NCBI RefSeq assembly: GCF_900167125.1
Contig: NZ_FUYC01000019.1
Location: 1-40,268, forward strand
Origin: Paucidesulfovibrio gracilis DSM 16080
GTDB lineage: Bacteria > Desulfobacterota > Desulfovibrionia > Desulfovibrionales > Desulfovibrionaceae
Length of the DNA: 40,268 nucleotides
Direction of reading: 5' to 3'
Shown here: positions 24,428-31,363 of the stretch, in pieces
Position numbering within the stretch: the first letter of the stretch is position 1
Layout: each line of letters begins with the position of its first letter
Notes under the pieces: generated by a model
Seen by the model: the letters and a program-made list of their open reading frames with translations, nothing else
Database searches by the model: none
Told to the model about the DNA's origin: nothing
Made by a program: the position numbers and the translations under genes

Positions 24428-25264
24428 TCAGAATGAAAGATCCGCGACGTCCAGATAACTTTCGCCAAGTTCATCCATGATGCGTTCCAGGTCCGCCATC
24501 CGCAACCCCAAGACGTTCACGGCCTTGGGCGACAGATAGGAAATTTGATCATCCCCGGAATTGCCGAATTCAAAAGCCCTGGCCAAAAAATCGCCCACAT
24601 GCACGGCGGCCGTGATTTCAGGATAGTGCTGAGCCGTTTCCGGACGATGATGCCGGGCCATGGCTTCACGCAAATTGGCGGGCAGCCGCCAATAGCGCCC
24701 CAACCAGGCATTGATGCGATCATGGCCGAACCCCATCACGTCGCGCTCCGCCTGATAATAGGACACGTCTTTGAGCCGCACGGTTTCTGCAATCCGTTCG
24801 GTCAGCTCCGGCAATTGGACAATAGCCACCACTTTCCCCAAATCATGCAGCAATCCGGCCACGGCGAATTCTTCCGCCTCTTCGATCCCGGCGTGGCGGG
24901 CAATAATACCGCACGCCGTGGCGCAACCAAGACTGTGTTGCCACAGTCCCCGCATGGCCGCCTGCATGATATCGAAAACCGACGTGGAAATGATGATTCC
25001 GCGAATGACGTTGAAACCCAACAAAACCAAAGCGTGCTGGATGGAACTGATCCGGCCGGGGAAACCGTACACCGGAGAATTGACCATCTTAAGCACCTTG
25101 GCGGAAAGCACCTGATCACGAGAAATGGCCTTGGCGATCTGCTCCGTGGAAGAATCCGGATCCTGCACCAGCTGGGTCACCTCGTCCAGGACACCCGGCA
25201 ACGTCGGCAAATCCTTGACGGCCAGTACCTGCCCCTTGACCAGGGTATTGAGATCCTCGGACAT
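24428..25264 (-). CDS. HDOD-domain signalling protein
   Basis: The 278-residue protein consists almost wholly of an HDOD domain. Signatures are LPTLPGVLDEVTQLVQDPDSS (about 19-39), ISRDQVLSAKVLKMVNSPVYGFPGRISSIQHALVLLG (about 48-83) and GLLHDLGKVV. Many HDOD proteins lose the metal-binding HD pair; here H140-D141 is retained, and further histidines follow (HDRINAW, ARHHRP). Catalytic phosphodiesterase activity thus cannot be excluded, although HDOD proteins generally act as scaffolds in c-di-GMP, chemotaxis or stress circuits. It starts four bases after the small upstream gene's stop and precedes the receiver-GGDEF gene by 75 bp, so the three probably work together. Confidence 0.88.
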   Translation of the reverse strand: MSEDLNTLVKGQVLAVKDLPTLPGVLDEVTQLVQDPDSSTEQIAKAISRDQVLSAKVLKMVNSPVYGFPGRISSIQHALVLLGFNVIRGIIISTSVFDIMQAAMRGLWQHSLGCATACGIIARHAGIEEAEEFAVAGLLHDLGKVVAIVQLPELTERIAETVRLKDVSYYQAERDVMGFGHDRINAWLGRYWRLPANLREAMARHHRPETAQHYPEITAAVHVGDFLARAFEFGNSGDDQISYLSPKAVNVLGLRMADLERIMDELGESYLDVADLSF

Positions 25265-25267
25265 GGG

Positions 25268-25663
25268 TTACTCCGCATCCTTTTCGGACCGTTGCTCATC
25301 CTGCGGTTCGACCGCTTCTTCCTCGACCTCGGCTGCCTCGGCTGCGGCTTGGGCTGCGGCCTTCAACCGAAAATAATTGGTCAAAAATGCCTTTACCTTG
25401 CGCATCCATTGATCGTCCGCATACCCACGAAACAAGTGGTCAAGACGTGACAGACGCTGATCAAAAGCCGAAGCGCCGCCGCCTTCCAGCTGCACGGGAT
25501 TTCCCTTGACCACCACCCGTGAGATCTTCATCCCCTGCAAACGATCAATCAGGGCATCCGTCAGTTCCACCCCTTCACCCACGATGGTGATACCGTTCTC
25601 CCGGCTAACGGGCTGCGCCAGGGTCATGCCCGAACGGGCCAGTTCTAGTGGAATTTTCTGCAT
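25268..25663 (-). CDS. small protein resembling HD-GYP-associated N-terminal domain
   Basis: The ~131-residue protein has a first half (IPLELARSGMTLAQPV...GITIVGEGVELTDALIDRLQGMKISRVVV) like the short beta-rich segment found in front of HD-GYP phosphodiesterase domains. The middle is helical and basic, and the C terminus is Ala/Glu-rich and acidic, probably disordered. No catalytic residues are seen. The start at 25663 (MQKIPLE) has GAGG nine bases upstream and matches the family N terminus; an ATG at 25702 adds 13 residues but has its purine run directly abutting the start. It lies three bases before the HDOD gene. A role as a sensor or adaptor for the HDOD protein is inference. Confidence 0.65.
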   Translation of the reverse strand: MQKIPLELARSGMTLAQPVSRENGITIVGEGVELTDALIDRLQGMKISRVVVKGNPVQLEGGGASAFDQRLSRLDHLFRGYADDQWMRKVKAFLTNYFRLKAAAQAAAEAAEVEEEAVEPQDEQRSEKDAE

Positions 25664-25747
25664 CTGGTCGAACCTCTTGATCGTTTCCTCAGGATAGGCC
25701 ATCCCTTGAAGCGGGGCAATGCCTTTTCCGCTCCGGCAGGAAACAAA

Positions 25748-26020
25748 TTACAATTTGTCAAACCAAATCAACGTTCCCATGATTACGAATCCCAAGGCCG
25801 CGACTTTCTTGATCAGATTCTGGGGAACGTATTGACAAATGAGCTGCGCAAACATGACGCCCAGCAAACTTACCAACACCAACGCCAGCGAAGCCCCAAA
25901 AAAAACAGCCCAGGGCTTTTCCGAACGAGCAGCCATGAGTACGCAGGCTAGTTGGGTCTTATCGCCGAGTTCCGCCAGGAAAAGCGTTCCAAAGGCGGTG
26001 AAAAAGAGCTTCCAATCCAT
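25748..26020 (-). CDS. half-size TMEM165/GDT1 (UPF0016) family membrane protein
   Basis: The 90-residue protein has three hydrophobic helices and one copy of the family motif E-x-G-D-K-T in FLAELGDKTQLA (E17-T22). Larger members have two such repeats and transport Mn2+ or Ca2+ against protons. A single-repeat form would have to assemble as a dimer. The ATG at 26020 has AGGAG nine bases upstream; a TTG-initiated ORF to 26104 is not convincing. It ends 84 bp before the next leftward gene and may be the first member of that run. A 9-bp inverted repeat overlaps its ribosome-binding site (separate entry). Manganese export is the most likely role by family. Confidence 0.82.
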   Translation of the reverse strand: MDWKLFFTAFGTLFLAELGDKTQLACVLMAARSEKPWAVFFGASLALVLVSLLGVMFAQLICQYVPQNLIKKVAALGFVIMGTLIWFDKL

Positions 26021-26025
26021 GCGCT

Positions 26026-26062
26026 GTTCTCCTGTTGTCTTTATGTCGAACGGCAGGAGAAC
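26026..26062 (-). promoter_or_regulatory. 5'-leader hairpin covering the GDT1-like gene's RBS
   Basis: On the minus-strand transcript GTTCTCCTG (26062-26054) can pair perfectly with CAGGAGAAC (26034-26026), enclosing 19 bases. The second arm contains the AGGAG Shine-Dalgarno for the start at 26020, so the fold would hide the ribosome site. A second small hairpin, CCACG-GCTT-CGTGG, lies just upstream (about 26066-26079). I do not see the conserved bases of the yybP-ykoY Mn2+ riboswitch. Confidence 0.5.
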
Positions 26063-26154
26063 ATGCCACGAAGCCGTGGGAATGGCAAAGAGTCTTGATT
26101 TCAATTCCTCGTCAACATATCATGAAAAACATTGCTCAAAGCCAAGGGGAAACC

Positions 26155-26622
26155 ATGTCTTCCACATTGCGCCCATTCTTGACCTGGCTGGTACTGCTTT
26201 CCTTGTTTGCCTGCCCTGCCGGGGCCGGAGCCAAAACCTCCACCAGCGCGACGCTGCTCGATCACGGCATCCTTGCCTCGGGCGACGGGCTGGCAGGAAA
26301 ACGTATCAACATTGTGCGGCGCACCACCCGCATCCCCGGACGACAAGGCATGGCCTTCGGCATTCTTTTTCGTCTGGAAGCCGATTCCACGGTTCCGGTA
26401 TCCTACCACACGGTGATCAGCTTTCGACCTGCACGCGGCGTGGTCACCGGACAGCCCAACCTGCGCCTCAGCCGTACGCACCGCGCCAGCCCCGGTGAAA
26501 CCGTCGGCCTCTGGCACCGGCTGGATGCTGAACAGGCCAAACTGGCCGGTCAATGGATTCTTCGCGTTTCCTGCCAGGGACGTCGCTTGTTGGAGCAAAG
26601 CTTTTTTGTTTTTCCCGAATAA
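26155..26622 (+). CDS. exported DUF3859-like protein
   Basis: The 155-residue protein begins with a typical signal peptide (LRPFLTWLVLLSLFACPAGAGA, cleavage near residue 26). The mature part resembles DUF3859: GDGLAGKRINIVRRTTRIPGRQG, GILFRLEADSTVPVSYHTVISFRPA, and the C-terminal AGQWILRVSCQGRRLLEQSFFV. This looks like an immunoglobulin-like beta sandwich in which W...Q-x-R-x-L-x-EQ-x-F is the most conserved part. No catalytic residues are seen. The ATG at 26155 is preferred because AAGGGG lies five bases upstream and gives a compact signal peptide; ATG 26122 would lengthen it. A 2-hydroxyacid dehydrogenase gene follows after 12 bp, so they are probably co-transcribed, though no functional link is obvious. 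Confidence 0.65.
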   Translation: MSSTLRPFLTWLVLLSLFACPAGAGAKTSTSATLLDHGILASGDGLAGKRINIVRRTTRIPGRQGMAFGILFRLEADSTVPVSYHTVISFRPARGVVTGQPNLRLSRTHRASPGETVGLWHRLDAEQAKLAGQWILRVSCQGRRLLEQSFFVFPE

Positions 26623-26634
26623 TACGGAGTCGCC

Positions 26635-27618
26635 ATGTCACTGCCCAAAGTCGTCATTACTCGCCCCCTGCCCGAAGCAGGACTGTCCCAACTTCGTGAG
26701 CAAGTCCAGCTTGTTGAAAACAAGAAAGACCGCCCCATGCAGCGAACCGAACTTCTGGAGGCTGTGCAGGACGCCCACGGCGTCATCGGCCTGCTGACGG
26801 ACCGCATTGATGCGGAGTTTTTTGACGCAGCACCCAAGCTTGTGGGGTATGCCAACTACGCGGTCGGATATGACAACATCGACGTGACCGAGGCCACGCG
26901 TCGGGGCATTCCTGTAAGCAACACCCCGGATGTGCTCACCCGCGCCACTGCCGAGCTGGCCTGGGGGTTGCTGTTCGCCGTGGCCCGCCGAATCGTGGAA
27001 ACCGACGGAGTGATGCGCTCCGGCCACTGGCCCGGATGGGGACCAATGCAGTATATGGGAATGGACGTTTCCGGCCGGACCTTGGGGATTGTCGGAGCCG
27101 GACGCATTGGCACGGCTATGGCTCTGATGTCCAGAGGCTTTGATATGCCCGTGCTGTATCTCGAATCCCCTTCAGGAAGACGCAACCAGATATTGGAATC
27201 AAAAGTAAATGCCCAATGTGTTTCCTGGGAGGAACTACTGCAACGCTCGGATTTCGTGAGCGTGCATTGCCCGCTCACCCCGGCAACACGCCACCTTTTC
27301 GACCGAAGAGCCTTCCGAAAAATGAAAAACTCCGCCATTTTGATCAATACGGCCCGCGGCCCGGTGATCAAAGAGGATGACCTTGTCGCGGCCCTGCGGG
27401 AAGGAGACATTGCCGGAGCCGGGCTGGATGTCTACGAAAAGGAACCCGTCATGGCCGATGGATTGGCCGCGCTCCAGCAAGCCGTACTGCTGCCTCACGT
27501 CGGTTCGGCCACACACACCACCCGGGAAGCCATGGCCGAATTGGCGGCCCGGAATCTGTTGGCCATGCTCCATGGGACGGTTCCGCCCACGTGTCTGAAT
27601 CCCGAGGTGCTCGCGTAA
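26635..27618 (+). CDS. D-2-hydroxyacid dehydrogenase (glyoxylate/hydroxypyruvate reductase type)
   Basis: This 327-residue NAD(P)-dependent dehydrogenase has the flavodoxin-like catalytic domain split by a Rossmann domain. LVGYANYAVGYDNIDVTEATRRGIPVSNTPDVLTRATAELAW (about 73-114) is very typical of glyoxylate or hydroxypyruvate (D-glycerate) dehydrogenases. The cofactor loop is GIVGAGRIGTAM (about 150-161). Catalytic residues are expected at the Arg of INTARGP, the Glu of GLDVYEKEP and the His of LPHVGSAT. GGAG lies seven bases before the ATG at 26635. It would reduce glyoxylate or hydroxypyruvate; the exact substrate is inferred. It is convergent with dprA, with 63 bp between, in which I see no convincing terminator. 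Confidence 0.9.
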   Translation: MSLPKVVITRPLPEAGLSQLREQVQLVENKKDRPMQRTELLEAVQDAHGVIGLLTDRIDAEFFDAAPKLVGYANYAVGYDNIDVTEATRRGIPVSNTPDVLTRATAELAWGLLFAVARRIVETDGVMRSGHWPGWGPMQYMGMDVSGRTLGIVGAGRIGTAMALMSRGFDMPVLYLESPSGRRNQILESKVNAQCVSWEELLQRSDFVSVHCPLTPATRHLFDRRAFRKMKNSAILINTARGPVIKEDDLVAALREGDIAGAGLDVYEKEPVMADGLAALQQAVLLPHVGSATHTTREAMAELAARNLLAMLHGTVPPTCLNPEVLA

Positions 27619-27681
27619 CCACGCTCCTGCCAGAGGGAGATACATCCGGAAAACGCTGGAAAGGGCGAAGACAACGTTCGC

Positions 27682-28938
27682 TTAACGGGCAACGCGGGAA
27701 TATCGCATTCCTGGCCACTGACGGACATGGCCGGAAAGCTCCATGAGCAAAAGAGCCTGACTCACCCGGGCACTTTCCCAGCCCAGAAGGCGGGTCAACT
27801 CATCGATATGACAGCGCCCCTCCCCCAAAGCCTGCCAAAGGGCATGGGCATCCGGTTCAGTGCTCGGATCCGGAGGGATCACGCCTGCCGGAGCCACATC
27901 AACAGCCCCCGGCCGTGCTGGTTCGCGGGTACCCGCAGTGTGTTCGGCGCATAAAGGCACGCAGGGCGAAGCCGTCACATCAGCACTTCCCCCCTCCGTG
28001 CCACCGGGCATGGTTTTACTGGCCGGCGCACCGGACGGCACTCCCGCCAGCTCATCCTGAAACTGAAACCGCAATTCACGAAGCACGTCCTCCGCGGAGT
28101 CTGCGAGCATGGCCCCGTCGCGAATCAAAGAGTGACACCCTGTAAACGCAGCCTGTCCCGCCGGTCCGGGCAGGGCAAACACTTCCCGCCCCTGCTCCGC
28201 GGCTAAACGTGCCGTAATCAGGCTCCCGCTGCGTTTGGCGGCCTCGGCAACCACCACGGCCATGGATAATCCGCTGATGATTCGATTGCGATACGGAAAA
28301 TTGTTGGCATCCGGGCGAATGCCAGGTGCGAATTCGCTGACGACACACCCCCGCTGTTCCAACGCCGCACGCAGGTCATCGTTGCCTTTGGGATAATGCA
28401 CATCCAGCCCGCAGCCGAGCACAGCCACGGATGACCCCACACCGGCCAACCCGCCCAAATGGGCTTCACGGTCAACTCCCAAAGCCAATCCGGAAACAAT
28501 ACTCAATCCCATACGGGACAGCTCCGCGCTGATTCGCGCTGCCGCGTCCAGACCGTGACGCGTGCATTTTCGCGCCCCCACAACGCCGATACACGGTCCC
28601 GCCAACAAAGACGCATCGCCGGAAACGTAGAGCAGAGCCGGTGGGTCCGGAATTTCTCGCAATCGTTGAGGGAACAAGGGGTCATGCCAGGAAAGGGCAC
28701 ACATGCCCCGCGATCGGGCCGCACGGTATTCCGCTTCAGCTTCCTCACGCCAGGCCTCACGGCGAACAGCCTCCACCTGGTCACGTCGGGCCAGCCGCCG
28801 CTCTCGCCAGTGCGCCACATCGCGTAGCGCGACATAGGCACTGTCATAGGCGTTCAGGACCGTTTTCCAGGTACGCGGTCCCAACCCCGGCGTATGTCGC
28901 AGAGCCAAACAGGCGAAGAATTCCTTATTCCAATCCAT
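27682..28938 (-). CDS. dprA: DNA-processing protein DprA
   Basis: The 418-residue protein loads RecA on incoming single-stranded DNA during transformation; it is also widespread in non-competent bacteria. A short SAM-like N-terminal domain (about 5-75) precedes the Rossmann-like DprA core. Core motifs are GVVGARKCTRHGLDAA (about 119-134), IVSGLALGVDREAH, VLGCGLDVHYPKGN, SEFAPGIRPDANNFPYRNRIISGLS and RSGSLITARLAAEQGREVFALPG. After a Pro/Thr/Ala-rich linker a C-terminal winged-helix domain (CHIDELTRLLGWESARVSQALLLMEL) is present. The start ATG 28938 (MDWNKEFF) fits the family; a GTG at 28983 adds 15 residues. It is leftward, downstream of the CpoB-like gene with a 171-bp gap that holds no gene I can support. 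Confidence 0.93.
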   Translation of the reverse strand: MDWNKEFFACLALRHTPGLGPRTWKTVLNAYDSAYVALRDVAHWRERRLARRDQVEAVRREAWREEAEAEYRAARSRGMCALSWHDPLFPQRLREIPDPPALLYVSGDASLLAGPCIGVVGARKCTRHGLDAAARISAELSRMGLSIVSGLALGVDREAHLGGLAGVGSSVAVLGCGLDVHYPKGNDDLRAALEQRGCVVSEFAPGIRPDANNFPYRNRIISGLSMAVVVAEAAKRSGSLITARLAAEQGREVFALPGPAGQAAFTGCHSLIRDGAMLADSAEDVLRELRFQFQDELAGVPSGAPASKTMPGGTEGGSADVTASPCVPLCAEHTAGTREPARPGAVDVAPAGVIPPDPSTEPDAHALWQALGEGRCHIDELTRLLGWESARVSQALLLMELSGHVRQWPGMRYSRVAR

Positions 28939-29109
28939 AATCAACACAGCAACAGGAGCCTGCAACAAACGCCATACATGCACAGCCGTCGTTGGACAGG
29001 AGGAAATAAAGGAATCGGGACCAAAGAGGCACCGAACCGTTGTGCGGCTGTCATGAATTGCCCAAGCGCAAAGCCCAAATGTGTAAAAGCATGGGGCCAG
29101 AGCAAAAAA

Positions 29110-30009
29110 CTACTCCGGAATTTCACGCAGAAGGCGTTCCGCCATTTTGGCAGGCGAGGATCCAGGATGGTCCTCCACCAAAGTCCGCAAATAAAACAAC
29201 GCGTTATCCTTGTCGCCTACATTTCGATAGGACATGCCGATCTTGAGAAGGGCGGCCTGGGCCTTGTGATGTTGAGGATACTTGGTCACAACGTCTTTGA
29301 AGGCCAAAATGGCCTGCGGATACTGCTTGTTGCCGTACCAGCTTTCCCCGATCCAATACATGGCGTTAGGGACCAGGGAATGGCCCGGATGCTCCTTGAG
29401 AAAAGACTCCAACACCTGACGCCCCTGCTGGAGGCGTCCTGAACGAACAAGATTCAATCCTTTATTGTATTGGGAGGAATGAGAGGGCGGCGTCGAAGTC
29501 TTGGGCTGGGGTTTTCTGGCATGGGCCTCCAGAGCCGGGCCAGGCACCTGAGCCCAAGGCTTTTCCTCACCGCTTTCCGGTCCGGCTTGCACGGGCGCGG
29601 GGAGCGGTTCGGCCATTTCAGGCTCCGAGACTTGCGGCGCTCCTGGCGCCATCCCTGCCGGGGAGGACATCGCCTGCTGAGAGTCCGCCGTTGCCCCCGG
29701 TTCAAAAGGATTTTGCGCCATCCCTTCCGCCGGACGTTCCACCGGTGACTCTGCGGGCAACTCCTCACCCGGTCCCAAAATCTCGCTGACCCGGTGCTCC
29801 AGGCGGTCAAGACGATTCATGATTTCCCGGTCGGCACGGCGTTCCTCTTCAGCGGCACGACGCTGCTCCTCCTGGAAATCCAAAAAACTCTCTTCCAACG
29901 TCTGGAGCCGCCACTCCCGACTGGCATCCGCAGTAGTGCTCATATTCGCGGCACACCCCGCCGACAGCAACACGGTTCCCAACAACAGCGGCAGCAAAAT
30001 CCGATTCAT
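29110..30009 (-). CDS. CpoB/YbgF-like TPR lipoprotein
   Basis: The 299-residue protein begins with a lipoprotein signal peptide ending in LLSAGC (lipidated Cys19). A charged coiled coil follows (about 28-75, FLDFQEEQRRAAEEERRADREIMNRLDRLEHRV), then a long Pro/Ala/Glu linker (about 80-185). Tetratricopeptide repeats occupy the end (from about 190, YNKGLNLVRSGRLQQGRQVLESFLKEHPGHSL, then WIGESWYGNKQYPQAILAFKDVVTKYP). This architecture matches CpoB/YbgF, which links the Tol-Pal system to cell-wall synthesis in the periplasm. No tol or pal gene is adjacent here. The ATG at 30009 has GGAGAG five bases upstream. A longer ORF to 30075 is unsupported. Confidence 0.82.
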   Translation of the reverse strand: MNRILLPLLLGTVLLSAGCAANMSTTADASREWRLQTLEESFLDFQEEQRRAAEEERRADREIMNRLDRLEHRVSEILGPGEELPAESPVERPAEGMAQNPFEPGATADSQQAMSSPAGMAPGAPQVSEPEMAEPLPAPVQAGPESGEEKPWAQVPGPALEAHARKPQPKTSTPPSHSSQYNKGLNLVRSGRLQQGRQVLESFLKEHPGHSLVPNAMYWIGESWYGNKQYPQAILAFKDVVTKYPQHHKAQAALLKIGMSYRNVGDKDNALFYLRTLVEDHPGSSPAKMAERLLREIPE

Positions 30010-30331
30010 TACTCTCTCCGGCGGACTCTTTGTATTCACTTCATTTTCTGTAGGCCAAAGCACTGGTTTTGGCAAGGAAGGACGTTCCAGACTTGCTTTT
30101 CAGGCATTGAAATGACATGCTTCCCGCGCCTGTTCAGCTTGGTGGTACCTTTTTTTGTCGGCATTCGGCAATCCACCGTCAAGCCTCTTCCATCCTTTAA
30201 GAATGGACCTTTTTTTCAAAGAGGCACAGTATTATTTTGGATCCCGTCAGGAGGCGCTCACCGACCAGGCTTGGCCCGCTGACCGCCCTGCCCGCTCCAA
30301 GCGGCCCGCAGATTGAAATGGAGACCCTGTA
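30010..30331. promoter_or_regulatory. divergent intergenic region with leader-like hairpins
   Basis: This 322-bp gap separates the CpoB-like and membrane-protein genes. On the + strand TCCAT (30189-30193) pairs with ATGGA (30203-30207), followed by CC and seven T, like a weak terminator. It is enclosed by a longer-range pair, GCCTCTT (30183-30189) with AAGAGGC (30219-30225). GCTTGG (30269-30274) can also pair with CCAAGC (30297-30302). This could be an attenuator for the gene at 30332, but it may be chance. No ORF here is convincing. Confidence 0.35.
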
Positions 30332-31273
30332 ATGAATTCTGCCAACCTACTCCCTCTTTTTTCACAGCTCGCGGCTCCGGCTTTTTTCGATATGCTCGCT
30401 GCAGCCGGACTGGGCGCTCTTGTTCCCGCCATTGTCATGGAAATCATTTCCCTGACGTCGGGAAAAGTCATGCCCTTTAAATTCGCTCAACAAACGGCTT
30501 CCCTGTTTGTGGCGTTCATGGCCACGGCCACCATCGCCTTCCTGGGCGGCGTCATCATCCTGGGACGCTCCCTGCCCTGGCTGCACACATGGCTCCTTTC
30601 CACCCAATCCCCGGCCCTCCCGATGCTCATCGCCTGGGGGACGGCCCTGCTTTTCGGAACCGTGTACGCCTTTACCTTTCCTGCACTGCGAAACCGCAAA
30701 TTCGTCCATATTCTTATCGGGTTGCCGGGAATGCTGGCCGCCTTGAGCACCTTTCCGCTGACCATTGCCGCGGCCCCGGACCTGCTGCACGCACTGGCGG
30801 CTGGCCAGGAACCTCCCCTTCATCCCCTGGTCATACCCGGCCCGGCTTCACTGATCTGGCCTTTTGCGGTGCAGTTCCTGCTCCTGGGCGTGGCCCTTGC
30901 CGGCGGTCTAGGTATGATCTTCATTCTCTACCGCCGCAAGCGGGACGATTGGGGCAGAGACTATTACAACTACGCACTCCCGGCCGCCGCACGCTGGGCC
31001 GCTCCCTTTATGCTTCTCCAACAGGGAGGCATGGCCTGGTTGCTGGCTGGCATCAGCCCCGCTGACCGCGACTTGCTGCTGCACTCGACCTTTGGCCCGG
31101 TGCTCGGAGCAGGTGCGCTTCTGGCCGTCATTTGCTGCATCCTCTGGATCTGCGTTTGGCGCAGCCGGACCCCCATGCGGTTAAAAGGTTTGGTCATCGC
31201 TGGCGGATTGCTCTGTTGGGCCGCTCATCTTTGCGCGGTGACCATGGCGTTTGTACTCCTGCCCGCCGCTTGA
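30332..31273 (+). CDS. unrecognised eight-helix membrane protein
   Basis: I do not recognise this 313-residue protein. Hydrophobicity suggests eight transmembrane helices, beginning at about residues 18, 55, 93, 124, 170, 218, 248 and 282. A charged cytoplasmic-type loop, RRKRDDWGRDYYNY, lies between helices five and six. Several histidines sit near helix ends (PWLHTW, FVHIL, LLHAL, PLHPL, LLHSTF, AAHLC), which could mean a cytochrome-b-like or metal-binding membrane subunit, but no defined haem motif is seen. GGAGA lies eight bases before the ATG at 30332. It is a single-gene unit ended by the terminator at 31298 and divergent from the CpoB-like lipoprotein. Confidence 0.75.
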   Translation: MNSANLLPLFSQLAAPAFFDMLAAAGLGALVPAIVMEIISLTSGKVMPFKFAQQTASLFVAFMATATIAFLGGVIILGRSLPWLHTWLLSTQSPALPMLIAWGTALLFGTVYAFTFPALRNRKFVHILIGLPGMLAALSTFPLTIAAAPDLLHALAAGQEPPLHPLVIPGPASLIWPFAVQFLLLGVALAGGLGMIFILYRRKRDDWGRDYYNYALPAAARWAAPFMLLQQGGMAWLLAGISPADRDLLLHSTFGPVLGAGALLAVICCILWICVWRSRTPMRLKGLVIAGGLLCWAAHLCAVTMAFVLLPAA

Positions 31274-31297
31274 TCCCTTCACCATATTCTTTCCATA

Positions 31298-31337
31298 AAA
31301 AGAACCGCCCCGGCTGACACCCAGGGCGGTTCTTTTT
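31298..31337. terminator. bidirectional terminator, membrane protein gene / cheA
   Basis: AAAGAACCGCCC and GGGCGGTTCTTT (stem 31298-31310 with 31324-31336) have A and T runs on the two flanks, so the hairpin can end transcription from both convergent sides. Confidence 0.85.
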
Positions 31338-31363
31338 CTCCCAAAGGCGTAGCGATCGAAGAA

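Noticed and set aside
26021-26110. yybP-ykoY manganese riboswitch before the GDT1-like gene
   Set aside because: The conserved internal-loop sequences of that riboswitch are not visible; only an RBS-covering hairpin is supported.
28939-29109. Small gene between dprA and the CpoB-like gene
   Set aside because: No ORF with a plausible start and family resemblance; the candidates are short antisense or frame shadows.
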